From assembly GCA_026874595.1 (NCBI GenBank), contig CM049319.1, forward strand, positions 3,068,601 through 3,132,600: a stretch of 64,000 bases of DNA, in the 5' to 3' direction. Made by a program: the position numbers and the translations under genes. Under the pieces are notes generated by a model, which had not been told where the DNA came from, ran no database searches, and saw only the letters and a list, made by a program, of their open reading frames with translations. Within the stretch, counting starts at the first letter, position 1, and the number at the start of each line of letters is the position of its first letter. Below are positions 1 to 11,141 of the stretch, in pieces. Origin of the DNA: Sipunculus nudus (lineage: Eukaryota > Annelida > Sipuncula > Golfingiida > Sipunculidae).

Positions 1-19
1 GCTTAATCATACCATCCTT

Positions 20-700
20 TTTTCGCAGGGTTTGATGGCTGTGTCCTCGTCAATGCAACTGCTAGTATCGCTGCTTCAAGAGGTCCTGATGAAGGTTTTG
101 TCAATTAACCACAGCGTAATATACAGAACAAGAACATTGATCGGAGATATTAACATAGCTTCCATATTAGCGTGGTGCAATGTGTTATAGCGGATGGATG
201 ACAGAACCCGATATGTGTTCCCAACATTACCGACAGGGGGCGGTAGACGTTTTGTCCTTTGAGTTAGCCTCCTGGAGGGTTATAATAAATAGTTTCTGTT
301 ATGACATAAACACAGATTTGAGGCTGTGACAGTTCGAAAGTGGCCTTCAATATCAATTTAGTGTGTCATTTGCCTGACAGTCTAGCCACCACAAAATGTA
401 CATAACAAAATTTTTAAGGTTTACTTTTTGAGTGTTCAGGTGCACAGAAGTGGAGGACGACAGTAGACCTAGTGTTGTCTATTGCTAAAACCATGCTAAT
501 TTGTACAGAATTTTAACACAATACATACACGTTCACTTTAAATTCTCAACACAAATTCTGGGATATTCAAAGAACTTTTATTCATATTCCTTTTCACTTT
601 GTAGAATGAGCTAATGTTACAATGAGTGGCTAGTTAATACTTAAGGAATAGGTTTGGATTATCACAATTTATTGATTCCTAGGAACAAAGGTGTAAAATA
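20..700. repeat. Diverged duplicated module, copy A
   Basis: This stretch resembles 5,395-5,960 over several hundred bases: GCAGGGTTTGATGG, CCTGATGAAG, ATACAGAACAAGAA, CGATATGTGTTCC, ACGTTTTGTCCTTTGAGTTAGCC and GTGGAGGACGACAG-type blocks occur in the same order in both. A shorter third copy of the first block lies near 6,934-7,030. The copies are heavily diverged with indels, so this is an old duplication. I see no coding potential, LTR or terminal inverted repeat. Confidence 0.6.
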
Positions 701-719
701 TCATTCATTACCGTAATAC

Positions 720-2120
720 ATTATTCGCTCAATACCGCCACCTGGTGTCCATAATCAAATTTGTTACGGCTTTGTATAATAATATTCAGCTTCAAAGTTG
801 TATGTTTATTACTCGCTAAATAGGCCAGATTCACGGCAGCCTTCATGTAATCACGGAAGTAAAGGCCAAGCTGGATGTACGATGGACTCCGGCTCCAATC
901 AACATTACTCTGCAGGCTAGATGGTTGCAAGGATAGACTTTATAATATCGCCTGAATAAGGCTATGTGGGTTATTTTGATGGACTTAATATGTGCTTGGT
1001 ACAAGGCTATGTCGGTTACGGTGGCGCCTCCATAAACGCTTCGCAGTAAGGACATTTAAGACCTCATATAGCCTCCATGGTAGCCCATTGGGAACAGGCT
1101 GTTTTATATTGGTTATTATAGGATCACAACAGCTAACTACTACCACCACTACTGACAAGAACTATGTAAATAAGTTTGATAATTAAAAATAATGATTTTA
1201 TTATTATAGATAAATGTGTTGTGTAATTGTGCCAGATTTTGTTATTTTTCCTCAACAAATTCATTTGAGGTGGGTGATGTATGTTTGTGTTTGTTCTTGT
1301 TTTTTTAGCGACACCTACCGATAGAAACAGTCTCAAACAGTACCCTGCGCTGTAACCACGAGTAATTTCTATGTATAAAACCAAGGGTACGAAGTCTTCA
1401 GGTTTAAGTTTTAATTTTAACCTCAAATGGATAATTTGCACAATATAACGATATTCATTTGGAATCAATAATTTTTTTTATATAAAAGTAATATAAGACC
1501 TAAATTCATGTCATTTTGACAGTTAATATATGTAAAAATATATAAAAATTGATGATTGTGCATAAATATTTCACAATAAATGGGATTAAATTTGAACTAA
1601 GACCCGCATTTAATTCTTTTAAACAAAAGCCTAAAATATTTATAATTAAACATAGATAAACGTTTTTGCAAATCAGGAGTTTGGTGGCTACATTTGCTTG
1701 ACTGTAAAATTATTTTAATGCCAAGCTTTGACAAACCTGTCCCTGAAATGCAGAAAGGAGGGGGGGGGGGGGAGGGGGGGCTGGAAGTTGTGACACCAAC
1801 CTCCCTATCCTCTAACACCAATTTATGTTAAAAACTACTAACTAGTACAGGGAAACCGACCCTGCGAAAGAAAATCCAGACATTGCTCGTCAAATATTTA
1901 AAGACTCAGTCATTATTTTAGTCCTATAGCAATCTCAAAGTTTAGAAAATAAAAATCCTCAAATGGTACCGAAATATTCCTAATTATTAAAATGTAGATT
2001 ATGGACTCCACTTTGTACCAATATGAATCAAAGTCATACGGCAGACTCAGTGTCAGAATCGAATCAATGTATTTACTTTAATAATTCTGGACTCTGGACT
2101 ACACAACACCTCACTTCTTT
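720..2120. other. Non-genic stretch with hairpin units and a poly-G tract
   Basis: No supportable gene. 940-1,080 contains AGGCTATGT and TAGCCTCC blocks of the hairpin-unit family described in later entries. A G-rich tract lies at 1,758-1,780. The short open frames on both strands lack conserved domains and splice support. Confidence 0.5.
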
Positions 2121-2139
2121 CACCAACAGGGAGCAACAC

Positions 2140-2851
2140 ATGTGTGTTAACTTGCAGTCAGCCTCACATGGGTTGTCCCGTGTGTTAAATTGCAGTTAGC
2201 CTCACGTGGGTTGTCCCGTGTGTTAACTTGCAGTTAGTCTCACATGGGTTGTCCCGTGGGTTAACTTGCAGTTAGCCTCACATGGGTTGTCCCGTGTGTT
2301 AACTTGCAGTTAGCCTCACATGGGTTGTCCCGTGTGTTAACTTGCAGTTAGCCTCACATGGGTTGTCCCGTGTGTTAACTTGCAGTTAGCCTCACATGGG
2401 TTGTCCCGTGTGTTAACTTGCAGTCAGCCTCACATGGGTTGTCCCGTGTGTTAACTTGCAGTCAGCCTCACATGGGTTGTCCCGTGTGTTAACTTGCAGT
2501 CAGCCTCACATGGGTTGTCCCGTGTGTTAACTTGCAGTCAGCCTCACATGGGTTGTCCCGTGTGTTAACTTGCAGTCAGCCTCACATGGGTTGTCCCGTG
2601 TGTTAACTTGCAGTCAGCCTCACATGGGTTGTCCCGTGTGTTAACTTGCAGTCAGCCTCACATGGGTTGTCCCGTGTGTTAACTTGCAGTCAGCCTCACA
2701 TGGGTTGTCCCGTGTGTTAACTTGCAGTCAGCCTCACATGGGTTGTCCCGTGTGTTAACTTGCAGTCAGCCTCACATGGGTTGTCCCATGTGTTAACTTG
2801 CAGTTAGCCTCACATGGGTTGTCCCGTGTGTTAACTTGCAATTAGCCTCCA
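2140..2851. repeat. 38-bp minisatellite, about 18 tandem copies
   Basis: A 38-bp unit containing AGCCTCACATGGGTTGTCCC and GTGTGTTAACTTGCAGT is repeated head to tail about 18 times with few differences. The main variants are GTTAGCC versus GTCAGCC, clustered toward the two ends and the centre respectively. The unit resembles single-copy sequence at about 230-290, 5,665-5,700 and 6,046-6,100 (TTGTCC...GAGTTAGCC), so it probably expanded locally from one of the duplicated modules. Confidence 0.95.
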
Positions 2852-2879
2852 GGTGAATCATAGAGTCGTGGATCCGTTA

Positions 2880-3065
2880 GTACACACAAACTGACTGTGA
2901 GGTTGTAAAGTAGCCTTCAGTATTGCCTGAGTAACAAAGGCTATGATCCGTAAACCTTGCGTACCCGTCCAACAGTCTCAGAATATATAAAACATGAACT
3001 GAGTTCGTGTCCAAGTTAGCCTCCATATAAGCAAAAGGGGAGGCAAAGTCCACATAAGGCATATA
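2880..3065. repeat. Hairpin-unit cluster (tAGCCTTC...GAAGGCTat family)
   Basis: Contains GTAGCCTTCAGTATTGCC followed by AACAAAGGCTATG, and GTTAGCCTCCATATAAGC followed by GGAGGCAAAGTCC. Each pair can fold into an imperfect stem. A related arrangement occurs at 6,120-6,245, as part of the same duplicated module. Confidence 0.6.
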
Positions 3066-3097
3066 ATTGATTATTAATTACACTCCTCCTTACGGGA

Positions 3098-3240
3098 CTA
3101 TGTTTGCTAGTGGAAGATATCTATAAAGATCTTATGTTATCATTTGACATACTGCGATGATTTTCACTGAATTACTTGTTTTACAAAACACATCTTTTTC
3201 AGCACAGGGAATTATCAGCATATCGTTTCATTAATAATTC
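3098..3240. repeat. Diverged duplicated module (partner near 6,310-6,430)
   Basis: CTATGTTTGC, GATGATTTT, TTGTTTTACAAAACA and AATTATCAGC blocks occur in the same order here and at 6,310-6,430. This supports a duplication of several kilobases covering the 2.1-3.3 kb and 6.0-6.5 kb regions. No gene is evident. Confidence 0.55.
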
Positions 3241-3529
3241 AGTATTAAATCTTGAATATTTAAAAGGCCACTTAAAGTGGAATCAAACGTTTAAATTAAG
3301 GGTTGCTTTAATTCACTTTAACAGGGTAGTGTTTTACTTAGTATTATTTCATATAAGTCATGGTACTTTGTGTGTGCCTCTCTTATGCACCAGTTTTTAC
3401 ATTCATGACATCCTAAATCAACCCAGCCGTTCAAATTACAAGGTCTGATGTTAATAAGTCTCCGTTAATCCGACCTCTGGCATCTCTGCTTGAATACGGC
3501 ATGTAACCGGCGTAGTCATGTTCAATGGA

Positions 3530-3910
3530 AGTTAGCCTCTCTTTCATGAGCCAATAGCCTCCATATCAGCATTGCGAGGAAGGCTATGTCACATCTAACT
3601 TCGCCTACATATCAGCACGGCAGTGAGGCTATGTCAGGTGCAAGATACACTTGAAACAAGCTCATTACAGGGTTATGTCAGATAAAAGGTGGCCTTCGTG
3701 TTAGCATTGCAGTGAAGGCCAAGTCGTTTGTCAGAGGGACTCCAAACAAGCTCGGTACGAAGGCCAAATCGGGTAGAAGATTACCTTCATACAACCGCTG
3801 CGATAAGGCTATATCGGTTGTGAGATGAACTTTACAATGTCTGGGCACAGACCGCATGTCCGAGGTGAGGTGGCATAAAAAAGCGTACGGTACCAAGGAC
3901 ATTCCAAATC
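3530..3910. repeat. Dense hairpin-unit array
   Basis: At least five successive degenerate units of about 55-65 bp. Examples: TAGCCTCCATATCAGCATTG followed by GAGGAAGGCTATGTC; CATATCAGCACGGCAGTGAG followed by GCTATGTCAGG; and GGCCTTCG...GTGAAGGCC near 3,693-3,722. The arms pair as AGCCTTC/GAAGGCT, so each unit can form a short stem-loop. No coding frame is preserved between units. Confidence 0.7.
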
Positions 3911-4002
3911 TAAGATAGTCTCTATGTTAAGACATTCACACATACCGTATTGGCAAGCAGAGTTCGTTCTTGATAGGATTATTTTCTCACCAAAGCAACA
4001 AT

Positions 4003-4033
4003 AATAATATTAATAATAATAATAATAATAATT
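4003..4033. repeat. (AAT)n microsatellite
   Basis: A run of AAT/ATA triplets with one interruption. Confidence 0.9.
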
Positions 4034-4189
4034 TAAAGGTTTAAAAAGTCGTAAAAGGACAAAAAATATGCAGTAACACAACGACGAAATCACCTTTAAA
4101 ATAAGATGACTCAGTTGAGGAAAGGTATACTGCCTTAAACAATAGAAAAATGTTGCTTTTTTGATGTTTTCGATTTTGCCACAAGTAGA

Positions 4190-4403
4190 ATTAATGACTC
4201 ACACACGGTTTTGAGGTCGCTAGCGGCGGCCTTACGCAGATGGCACTTAATCCGGTACCCATTTGTATTGCTGGGTAGACATAAGCACACTTGTGGCTGA
4301 GACCTTGCTTAAGGGTATTTTCAAGAAGTGAGAGACTACGGGATTAGAACCTGTGACCGCCTGATCACGAGTCCGGTATTTTTGCCTTTACACCACTCGC
4401 TCC
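4190..4403 (-). mobile_element. tRNA-derived SINE (minus strand)
   Basis: Read on the minus strand from 4,403, the sequence has an A-box-like GAGTGGTGTAAAGG block and, about 40 nt later, a B-box-like GGTTCTAATCC. This is the layout of an RNA polymerase III promoter from a tRNA. The acceptor stem does not pair at the end of the tRNA-like part and the sequence continues with an unrelated body, so this is a SINE rather than a functional tRNA gene. The 3' boundary is uncertain. Confidence 0.6.
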
Positions 4404-4726
4404 AAAATGATTGTTTTCATGATACAACTATTATTGAAATGAAAGTTCGAGATGCAGGAAAAATCATATTTATTAGGTAATCATGCTATCCAGATCTGTG
4501 AACATTTAGCACCGTATGAAATATAAGACAGGCACACCTATTAAATCCAATGCACATCATTATCATTTAATAACATCTGTTTATTGAGTGCCCTAAAACA
4601 CCGACTGAGGGTTGGCTAACTTGTCATTTTTCATGTTTTCAGTCTTGGAAATACAATACACCATACTAAATAAACAAACTAAAACTCAAATTGTGTCGTC
4701 TATGATTTGACAATATCCAAGTCTGG

Positions 4727-4777
<51 letters not shown>
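4727..4777. repeat. (AT)n microsatellite
   Basis: Nearly pure AT dinucleotide run interrupted by GT twice. Confidence 0.95.
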
Positions 4778-5394
4778 ATGATTCGATATTTTCTAGGACT
4801 ATTTGTAATTTATAATTCATATATTTTAATTGTTTAAAATAAAACGGATTGTTTAAAATAATAACGTGCCTGTATACATATTATAATTTGTAACAGCGTG
4901 AACACAAACACATAGGTTTAAATGAGTGGCTAGAGGATGGTCAGATCTGGCATATCACAATTCGTTGATTACGGGGAATAATGAATCTTCTTCAGATTAT
5001 GGCGCATCATGTTCAAAATCTGCTAGATTTCGGACTCTGGTTACGATATATAAAGATTTTTCACAAATGAGTATATTATAAACTTGCATAAAAACACACG
5101 GAATACTAATGTTGGCCCTATAACCTGTGGTCTGATTCAAAATATAGGTTCGCCTTACAAATGTCTTGATAAGACCTGTTGCAGAGACCTAATATATAGT
5201 GTTTTAATCAAACTTCGCATTGTTAAAATTAAATATTTAAACAAATTAACAAATAGTCCTATATGCAACCGAAAAATTTCTGTTACCGGAGCACGTTCGT
5301 GGTTTAACGCTGTATAATTTATGGTGTATTAAGTATGGGCATTCTGTACACCATCTATCACATAAACAAACGCTTTACCAAACCACCCTTCTAT

Positions 5395-5960
5395 GGCAGG
5401 GTTTGATAGATGTGTCTGATCAATCAAACTGCGGGTATTTCCGTTCGAAGACTACATGTTACGCGTCTTAGGGGTTTCCTGATGAAGACCGTGTCAATTT
5501 ACCACCACATAAAATACAGAACAAGAATATTAAGATAGCCTCCATATTCTGTCCACATGGAGAGCTAAAGTGCACACACGATAGCTTTCATCTTAGCCTG
5601 GTGTAACTTGGTCTTGCGGATGCAGTGCAGAGACCGATATGTGTTCCTAGGATTACCGACAGGGAGCAGTGGACGTTTTGTCCTTTGAGTTAGCCCCCTG
5701 CAGAGTCATGAGAACTATAATATAATATAATAACATAAAAAAACAGGCTAAAAACCTGTGATAACTGAAACGTGGCCTTCAATCAACATAGTGTGTCATA
5801 TGCCTGGTCGTCTAGCCACTATAACAATGTACAGAACAAGATCTTTAAGGTTTTATGTTCTTGTATTCAAATGTATACGAGATAGCCTGCATATTGGCCT
5901 TGTGAATGAGGCTATGTTTCTGTGTGGAGGACGACAGCAGATTCTATGTTTCCTACGGAA
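5395..5960. repeat. Diverged duplicated module, copy B
   Basis: Partner of 20-700. It also contains hairpin-unit motifs (AGATAGCCTCCATATT, CGATAGCTTTCATCTTAGCC, GATAGCCTGCATATTGGCC followed by GAGGCTATG). The open frame across 5,758-6,018 has no recognisable domain and lies wholly within the repeat, so I do not call it a gene. Confidence 0.6.
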
Positions 5961-6241
5961 ATTCATTCGGAATATGCCATTTAAAACAATACATACTCAG
6001 CACATCTTAATGGACTGAATACATTTTCATACTATTTTAACAACAGGGGGTAGCACACGGTTTGTCCCGTGAGTTGGCCTACAGTTAGCCTCCGGTTTGA
6101 TCAGTAAACACAGGCCGGTAAAAGTTTGCCTTCGGTATCGACTAAGTGACAAAGGCTACCTTCCTCCCTGGACTTCCCTACAGCCATCGCAAGATATACA
6201 AAGAATTAACCTCCATATTTGTAAATGGTGATGCAAAGTCC

Positions 6242-6244
<3 letters not shown>

Positions 6245-6301
<57 letters not shown>
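6245..6301. repeat. (AT)n microsatellite
   Basis: Pure AT run of nearly 60 bp. Confidence 0.97.
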
Positions 6302-6303
<2 letters not shown>

Positions 6304-6429
6304 ACTACACGGCTATGTTTGCCTATAGAAGTTACCTATAGACCTTGTGATATCAGTTTGATGATTTTACAAAATAAATTGTTTTACAAAACATATCTTA
6401 ATTAACAGAAAATTATCAGCGCATCATTT

Positions 6430-7640
6430 TCGTCTTGTCCAATATTTTTATGTAAAATATGTGGCTTATTGAAAGAAAAGTTTCATGTATTTAGATTAAA
6501 TTTTTTAACAGTGTGAAAACATACACAAATGAGTAGCTAGTGAAAGTTCAGATCTTAAATATCACTATTCGTTGATCCCGAGGGATAATGTATATGCCAA
6601 TGACATCTTGTGTACAAATTCTGTTATGCTTTCAGATTCTGGAAACGGCGTTGTATTTACACAAAACTTCTACAGATTGTTATGTTTACAACTAGCAAGA
6701 AAACACTGAATAATTAGCTAACGTGTCTTATACACAATTAGTTTACCTGTTGCAACGTCTTAATTAATTTACATAATTATATACCAGTGTCATAATCAAG
6801 ACTCACATTCTTATAATATGTTAGTAAAAATTCATCTATACAATTGTTTTAAAAGGTTAGTTTTCTTTTCACTCACACGCGTTTGTGGGGTTCCCGGTCG
6901 GTTATCTTATTTTCAACTATGAGCATTTATACACTATGGCTGGGTGTGATGGCTTTGTCTGCGTCAATCCCTGTTGAAGACTGAAAGTAGCTGGCGTCTT
7001 GTGTAGGCGTTGATGACGGCCATGGTTTCTAAAAACGGTAAATTGCTATGTTGAGTGTGACTTAGACTCTCTTTATTGAGCCACATAGCTTCCACATTGG
7101 CATCGTAAGGAGGCTATGTCGAATCCACAGTGGTTGTCATATGAACACGGTAGATCCAAGATGAAACGCTAAGGGTCAGACTGGCGGATTATTTCCACTA
7201 TATATTATCATTGTAAATAAAGGTGAATTGCATGCATACCTGCCCACCTATTGACAGTTCCGGCACATTGGTCTGAGGGACCAAACTGAACTCTGTTTAC
7301 AACTGTGGAGAAAGTGGCGTCTAATGTGACTCGTTTGAGAACTATGAGCCTAGTTCTGTCTCAGTCTGAAGATTGCAGCACCTCCTGGAACAACCTGTGG
7401 AAAAGGCACACCTGTCACAGCATCTTGTGTCAATTTTTTTTTCTCTGCAAATAAAAAAAAAATATCTTTGCATGATTAAAAAGCTAAAATCCTATGTTAT
7501 CCAATAATAGAAGCCACATATTGATGGCCCCTCTATTAGTTTGAGGGTGACAACCTTCAGCCCGGCCCTGTCATATTACATTTAGTCCGGTGGACCTACA
7601 CAAAATTGCCATCTGCTCTAATTGTCGCTCACACCTAAGC
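6430..7640. other. Non-genic stretch
   Basis: AT-rich sequence with a third partial copy of the module found at 20 and 5,395 (near 6,934-7,030) and one hairpin unit near 7,085. A block at 6,507-6,590 resembles 4,893-4,985 (AACAG.GTGAA.ACA, GAGT.GCTAG, CAGATCT..., TTCGTTGAT). No gene is supported. Confidence 0.5.
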
Positions 7641-7985
7641 ATTGGTCTTTGTCAGATACAAGGTAGCCTTCATGATAGTACCGCCATTCGATTGCAAAAT
7701 CAAAACAAGCTTAGAATAAAGGCCATGTCAGATGCAAGATAGCCTTCATAAACCACTTGAATGAGGCCATTTTGGTTGACAGAGGGACATCAGACTGGCC
7801 TTTGCACGGAACCATGTAGGAAGGCCATTATAAGAGCACAACAGCAATGAGATTTCAGATATATGATAGCTTTCATCTTAGGTCATTTGCCGATCAAGAT
7901 TGACCTGCAAACACCTTCGAGTAGGGCTATGTCAAATGCAAGGTAGCCTTCATATAACCACGAAAGTGTGTAAAGCAATCTTGCG
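7640..7985. repeat. Hairpin-unit array
   Basis: Repeated TCAGAT.CAAGATAGCCTTCAT and GGCCATGTCAGATGC blocks at irregular spacing, members of the same family as 3,530-3,910 and 10,570-11,060. No coding sequence. Confidence 0.65.
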
Positions 7986-8177
7986 GACAGTGTGTGGTGG
8001 GTCTTCCACCCCATGCAAGTCATCTAGGCCCTTGCGGCTTCCGAGCACCATCGTAGGATTGTTATTTATATCCGACCAATGAGAGCGCCGCCGATCTGTT
8101 GACAATCCGAAGATGGTGCTCGGAAGCCGCTCGGGCCTCGATTACTTGCATGGAGCACCAGACCGCTACACACTGTC
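7986..8177. mobile_element. Foldback (MITE-like) element with ~78-bp inverted arms
   Basis: The left arm (7,986-8,063) and right arm (8,101-8,177) are inverted copies of each other. Shared blocks include GACAGTGTGT, CCATGCAAGT, CGGCTTCCGAGCACCATC and GGATTGT. Mismatches are scattered, and a 37-bp spacer containing CCAAT separates the arms. The structure is that of a foldback or MITE-type element; I did not find a convincing target duplication. The open frames here are by-products of the palindrome. Confidence 0.75.
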
Positions 8178-9720
8178 AGCTCAGCCTGGTTAAACAGCTA
8201 ATTGTACGCGGCCGGAACCGTCACCCGAGATTGTTTTGTGTCAGACGAAACCATTTGGTTCAATTTTATGTGCATGCAAGAGATAAGTTCGTGCCATTTT
8301 GTCGGTAGGTTAGAAATGTATAGTTTATACAGCAGGTCACTCGGTATAGTTTCATACCTTGTGGCTTTATATTACTACATGTCGCATAAGGCTAAATAGG
8401 GGTAATTTAAACAAGTTTTAATGGTGATTTCAAGGGGCTGTCCCCTTTGATACGAAGCACCGGGGCGACGGCCATTTTGTCGTCATTACTGTTTGTATTT
8501 TGAGCGGCCACAGCACAACAAGTCATATAGCACAACCTGAACAGAAACCTCATGGTGACCGCGAACACTGGAGCCCTCTGACAACTTGAGATGTTTAACA
8601 GCTCTTAGAATCAAATTCTGTTGCCCTTGTGGTATCTTTGAGTTCAGATTATCCTGCTAAAGCAGGGTTAGGGCTCCTTATAAATCGAAGCCATCTTTCC
8701 GTAAGGTCTTTCACGTTTCTGCCGATATTTTACTTGATTGCGCTCCCTCTTCAAGCTCAGAAGATTGGTCTGTTGAATTCCTGGACTGGGGAACATTGGT
8801 ATTCATATATTGCAAGGGTTCGGCAAAATTGACAATATAAGCTGCACGCTGTGTGCACAAGTGCGCTGTCACACAACCAACTGACGAGACCAAGATTACG
8901 TGGTTAATGAAGCGTTGCCAGACTTGCTTTGACCGGCTGACTTTAAACCGCCCTCATTCCGAAATTAAAACCCCAATAAGGTTACTTTGCTTTTGCATAA
9001 GTTAAAATTATGATAACACAAAAGGTCGATAAAGATGCGAGTCAATGGCTTAAAATGGCTTAATTTATAGAATTGAAAAGAGACGTATTGAATATATTGA
9101 CTCAATGACACAACGAGTGTATTCCGGAAAGGGTTAATTTATATTGCTTATCTGGAGTATCACTCGTGTCCATAGATATTGCAAAATTAGTGTTATCATT
9201 TGCAGAACCATATAAGTACCATAGGAACTACAGTAAAATGAATGGTAACCCGATTTTTTTTTTTTTTTCTTCAGTTTAAACTTTGTTTGATCTTTTAACA
9301 TTGTTTTCAGGAATCAACACAATGTGAAAATAGGCCTCTGCAGTTGATATTTTAACCTAATTTTTTCCTCGTATTTACCTCCTCTTACATGCGGCTTTAA
9401 GTAAAGAATATAATATATTATTCTTAAAATATTATCATACCGAATTAAAATTAGAAATGCCCTGTAAATATTGTATAACATCCTCAGAATGTTTAAATCT
9501 GTTTTGAACGTTGTATTGTTGCAAATTATATTTAATGTCTATCATGCGGTTTTTTTAACGTTAAACTTATTGGTACCAAATATCATAACATTGGGTCTCT
9601 AATCAAAAAGCTAGATGATATTAGTTCTTTTTCTTTTCATTATTATTATTATTATCATCATCATCATTTTATTATACCGCAAAAACATGCTAATGCCAAT
9701 GGTCTCCCCTTAGAAACACA
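8178..9720. other. Non-genic stretch
   Basis: No gene is supported. The open frames between 8,099 and 8,893 have no domain, no paired splice sites and no conserved composition. A poly-T tract lies near 9,255-9,269 and a TTA/TCA microsatellite near 9,639-9,668. Confidence 0.5.
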
Positions 9721-9724
9721 GCCT

Positions 9725-10340
9725 GTGTAAATGGCCTTAAATATCATTGCGCCCCTGCTTTTCATAAAGGCTATCTCGCATGCTACGCATTTCTGGAACC
9801 AGCTAGTCTCACGTCCTTCAGACAACCAATGTGGCCTTGTATGAAGGCTATCTTGCTTCTCACACGGCGTCCCTTCTGATCTCGTTTTGAGGCCTTCATT
9901 GTCGTAATTTACATGAAGGCCATCATGTATCTGACATTACCCTGTGGTGAGGTTGTTACAAGTCTATCTTACACCTGATATAGCCTCTCTACTGTGTTGG
10001 ATGTGACATAGCCTTCTCACGATGCAGATCTGGAGGCTGCTGAATGAGAGGCTGAGTGCCACTGAAAATGACCGTTTTCATTTCCGATCAATAGCTCTAT
10101 TGTGATGAAATAGCTGCAACAATGTGACAGAATTCTTTGAATTATACTGATGTTATATATCAGGGCTTTCAGGAACGCGGGGGTTATCGTCCCTGAGGCA
10201 CGAAATCTCTTACAGACGCTCGGTTCCGAGTGTCTATGACTCGCGAATTTCTGGATTAGCACGAAGTCATGAAGTCATGAACGCCATCTTGTATCTGACA
10301 TAGCCCTGTGAAGGCTAAGATTAGCTTGTTACAAGTCTGT
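9725..10340. repeat. Hairpin-unit array
   Basis: Contains many GAAGGCTAT, AAGGCCATC, ATAGCCT and ACATAGCC blocks in mixed orientations, continuing the family seen at 3.5 kb and 7.7 kb. The open frame on the minus strand at 10,017-10,262 has no recognisable domain. Confidence 0.6.
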
Positions 10341-10481
10341 CTTACACTACCGCCTGACGAAGAAGCCTGTGCGCTCCGAAAGCTCGTGTGATAATAAACA
10401 AGTTTGTCTATCTAAAGGCGTCACTCTTTCTCTGTACCTACTTCCACTACAGACTACCTCTGCTATACCACTTATTATATA

Positions 10482-10502
10482 TATGTGTGTGTGTGTGTGT
10501 GT
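10482..10502. repeat. (TG)n microsatellite
   Basis: Short run of TG dinucleotides after ATATATA. Confidence 0.9.
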
Positions 10503-10569
10503 TCAAATGATGTTACTTCATCAGTCAAAATACTGCTCTTTCAATATACTCTGAGGCTTCTTTATGTCT

Positions 10570-11060
10570 TGCGTGTGGCTATGTTATCAAAACTATGATA
10601 GTGGAAAAGGTCATGTTCAATGGGATTCATTCCTCAGCCAAATGGCCTCCAGATCGATATGTCACATCCAAAATAATTGCCATTTCATCACTGCATTGAG
10701 GCCATGACAGATATAAGATAGATTGGGAACAAACTTTATCCATGTCAGATGCGAGGCAGCCTTCATGTCAGCACCACAGTGAAGGCCAAGTTGGCGCGGT
10801 GAGAAGGTTATGTCACACCAAAAGTGGCCTCCAAATCAGCACGGTACTGAAGGCAAGTAATGCCGGACGAAATACAGCCTTCATTCAATAACTTCAATAA
10901 TGGCACGATTGTCGTTGGACTGACTTCAGACCAGACTTGCACAGATCACCGTCGGATACGGGATGGCCTTCATAAAAGCACAACAACAAGGACATTTTTA
11001 ATGATAGCCTTCAGGTCAGGTCATATTTGCACGGATGATGTTGGTGAGGAGGGATCGTTC
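10570..11060. repeat. Hairpin-unit array
   Basis: Several units, the cleanest near 10,755-10,785, where GCCTTCATGTCAGCACCACA is followed by GTGAAGGCC, giving a GCCTTCA/TGAAGGC stem. The open frame at 10,860-11,081 runs through these units and has no domain. Confidence 0.7.
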
Positions 11061-11078
11061 TTGTTGCTTTTTTTGCGT

Positions 11079-11098
11079 TAATAATAATAAAAATAATG

Positions 11099-11140
<42 letters not shown>

Positions 11141-11141
11141 G
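11079..11141. repeat. (AAT)n microsatellite
   Basis: About 60 bp of AAT repeats with a single early interruption. Confidence 0.95.

Noticed and set aside
2140-2851. Possible CRISPR-like array
   Set aside because: Units are contiguous 38-bp tandem copies without unique spacers, in an animal genome; it is a minisatellite.
6146-6328. Open frame with a long Tyr-Ile run
   Set aside because: Translation of the AT microsatellite.
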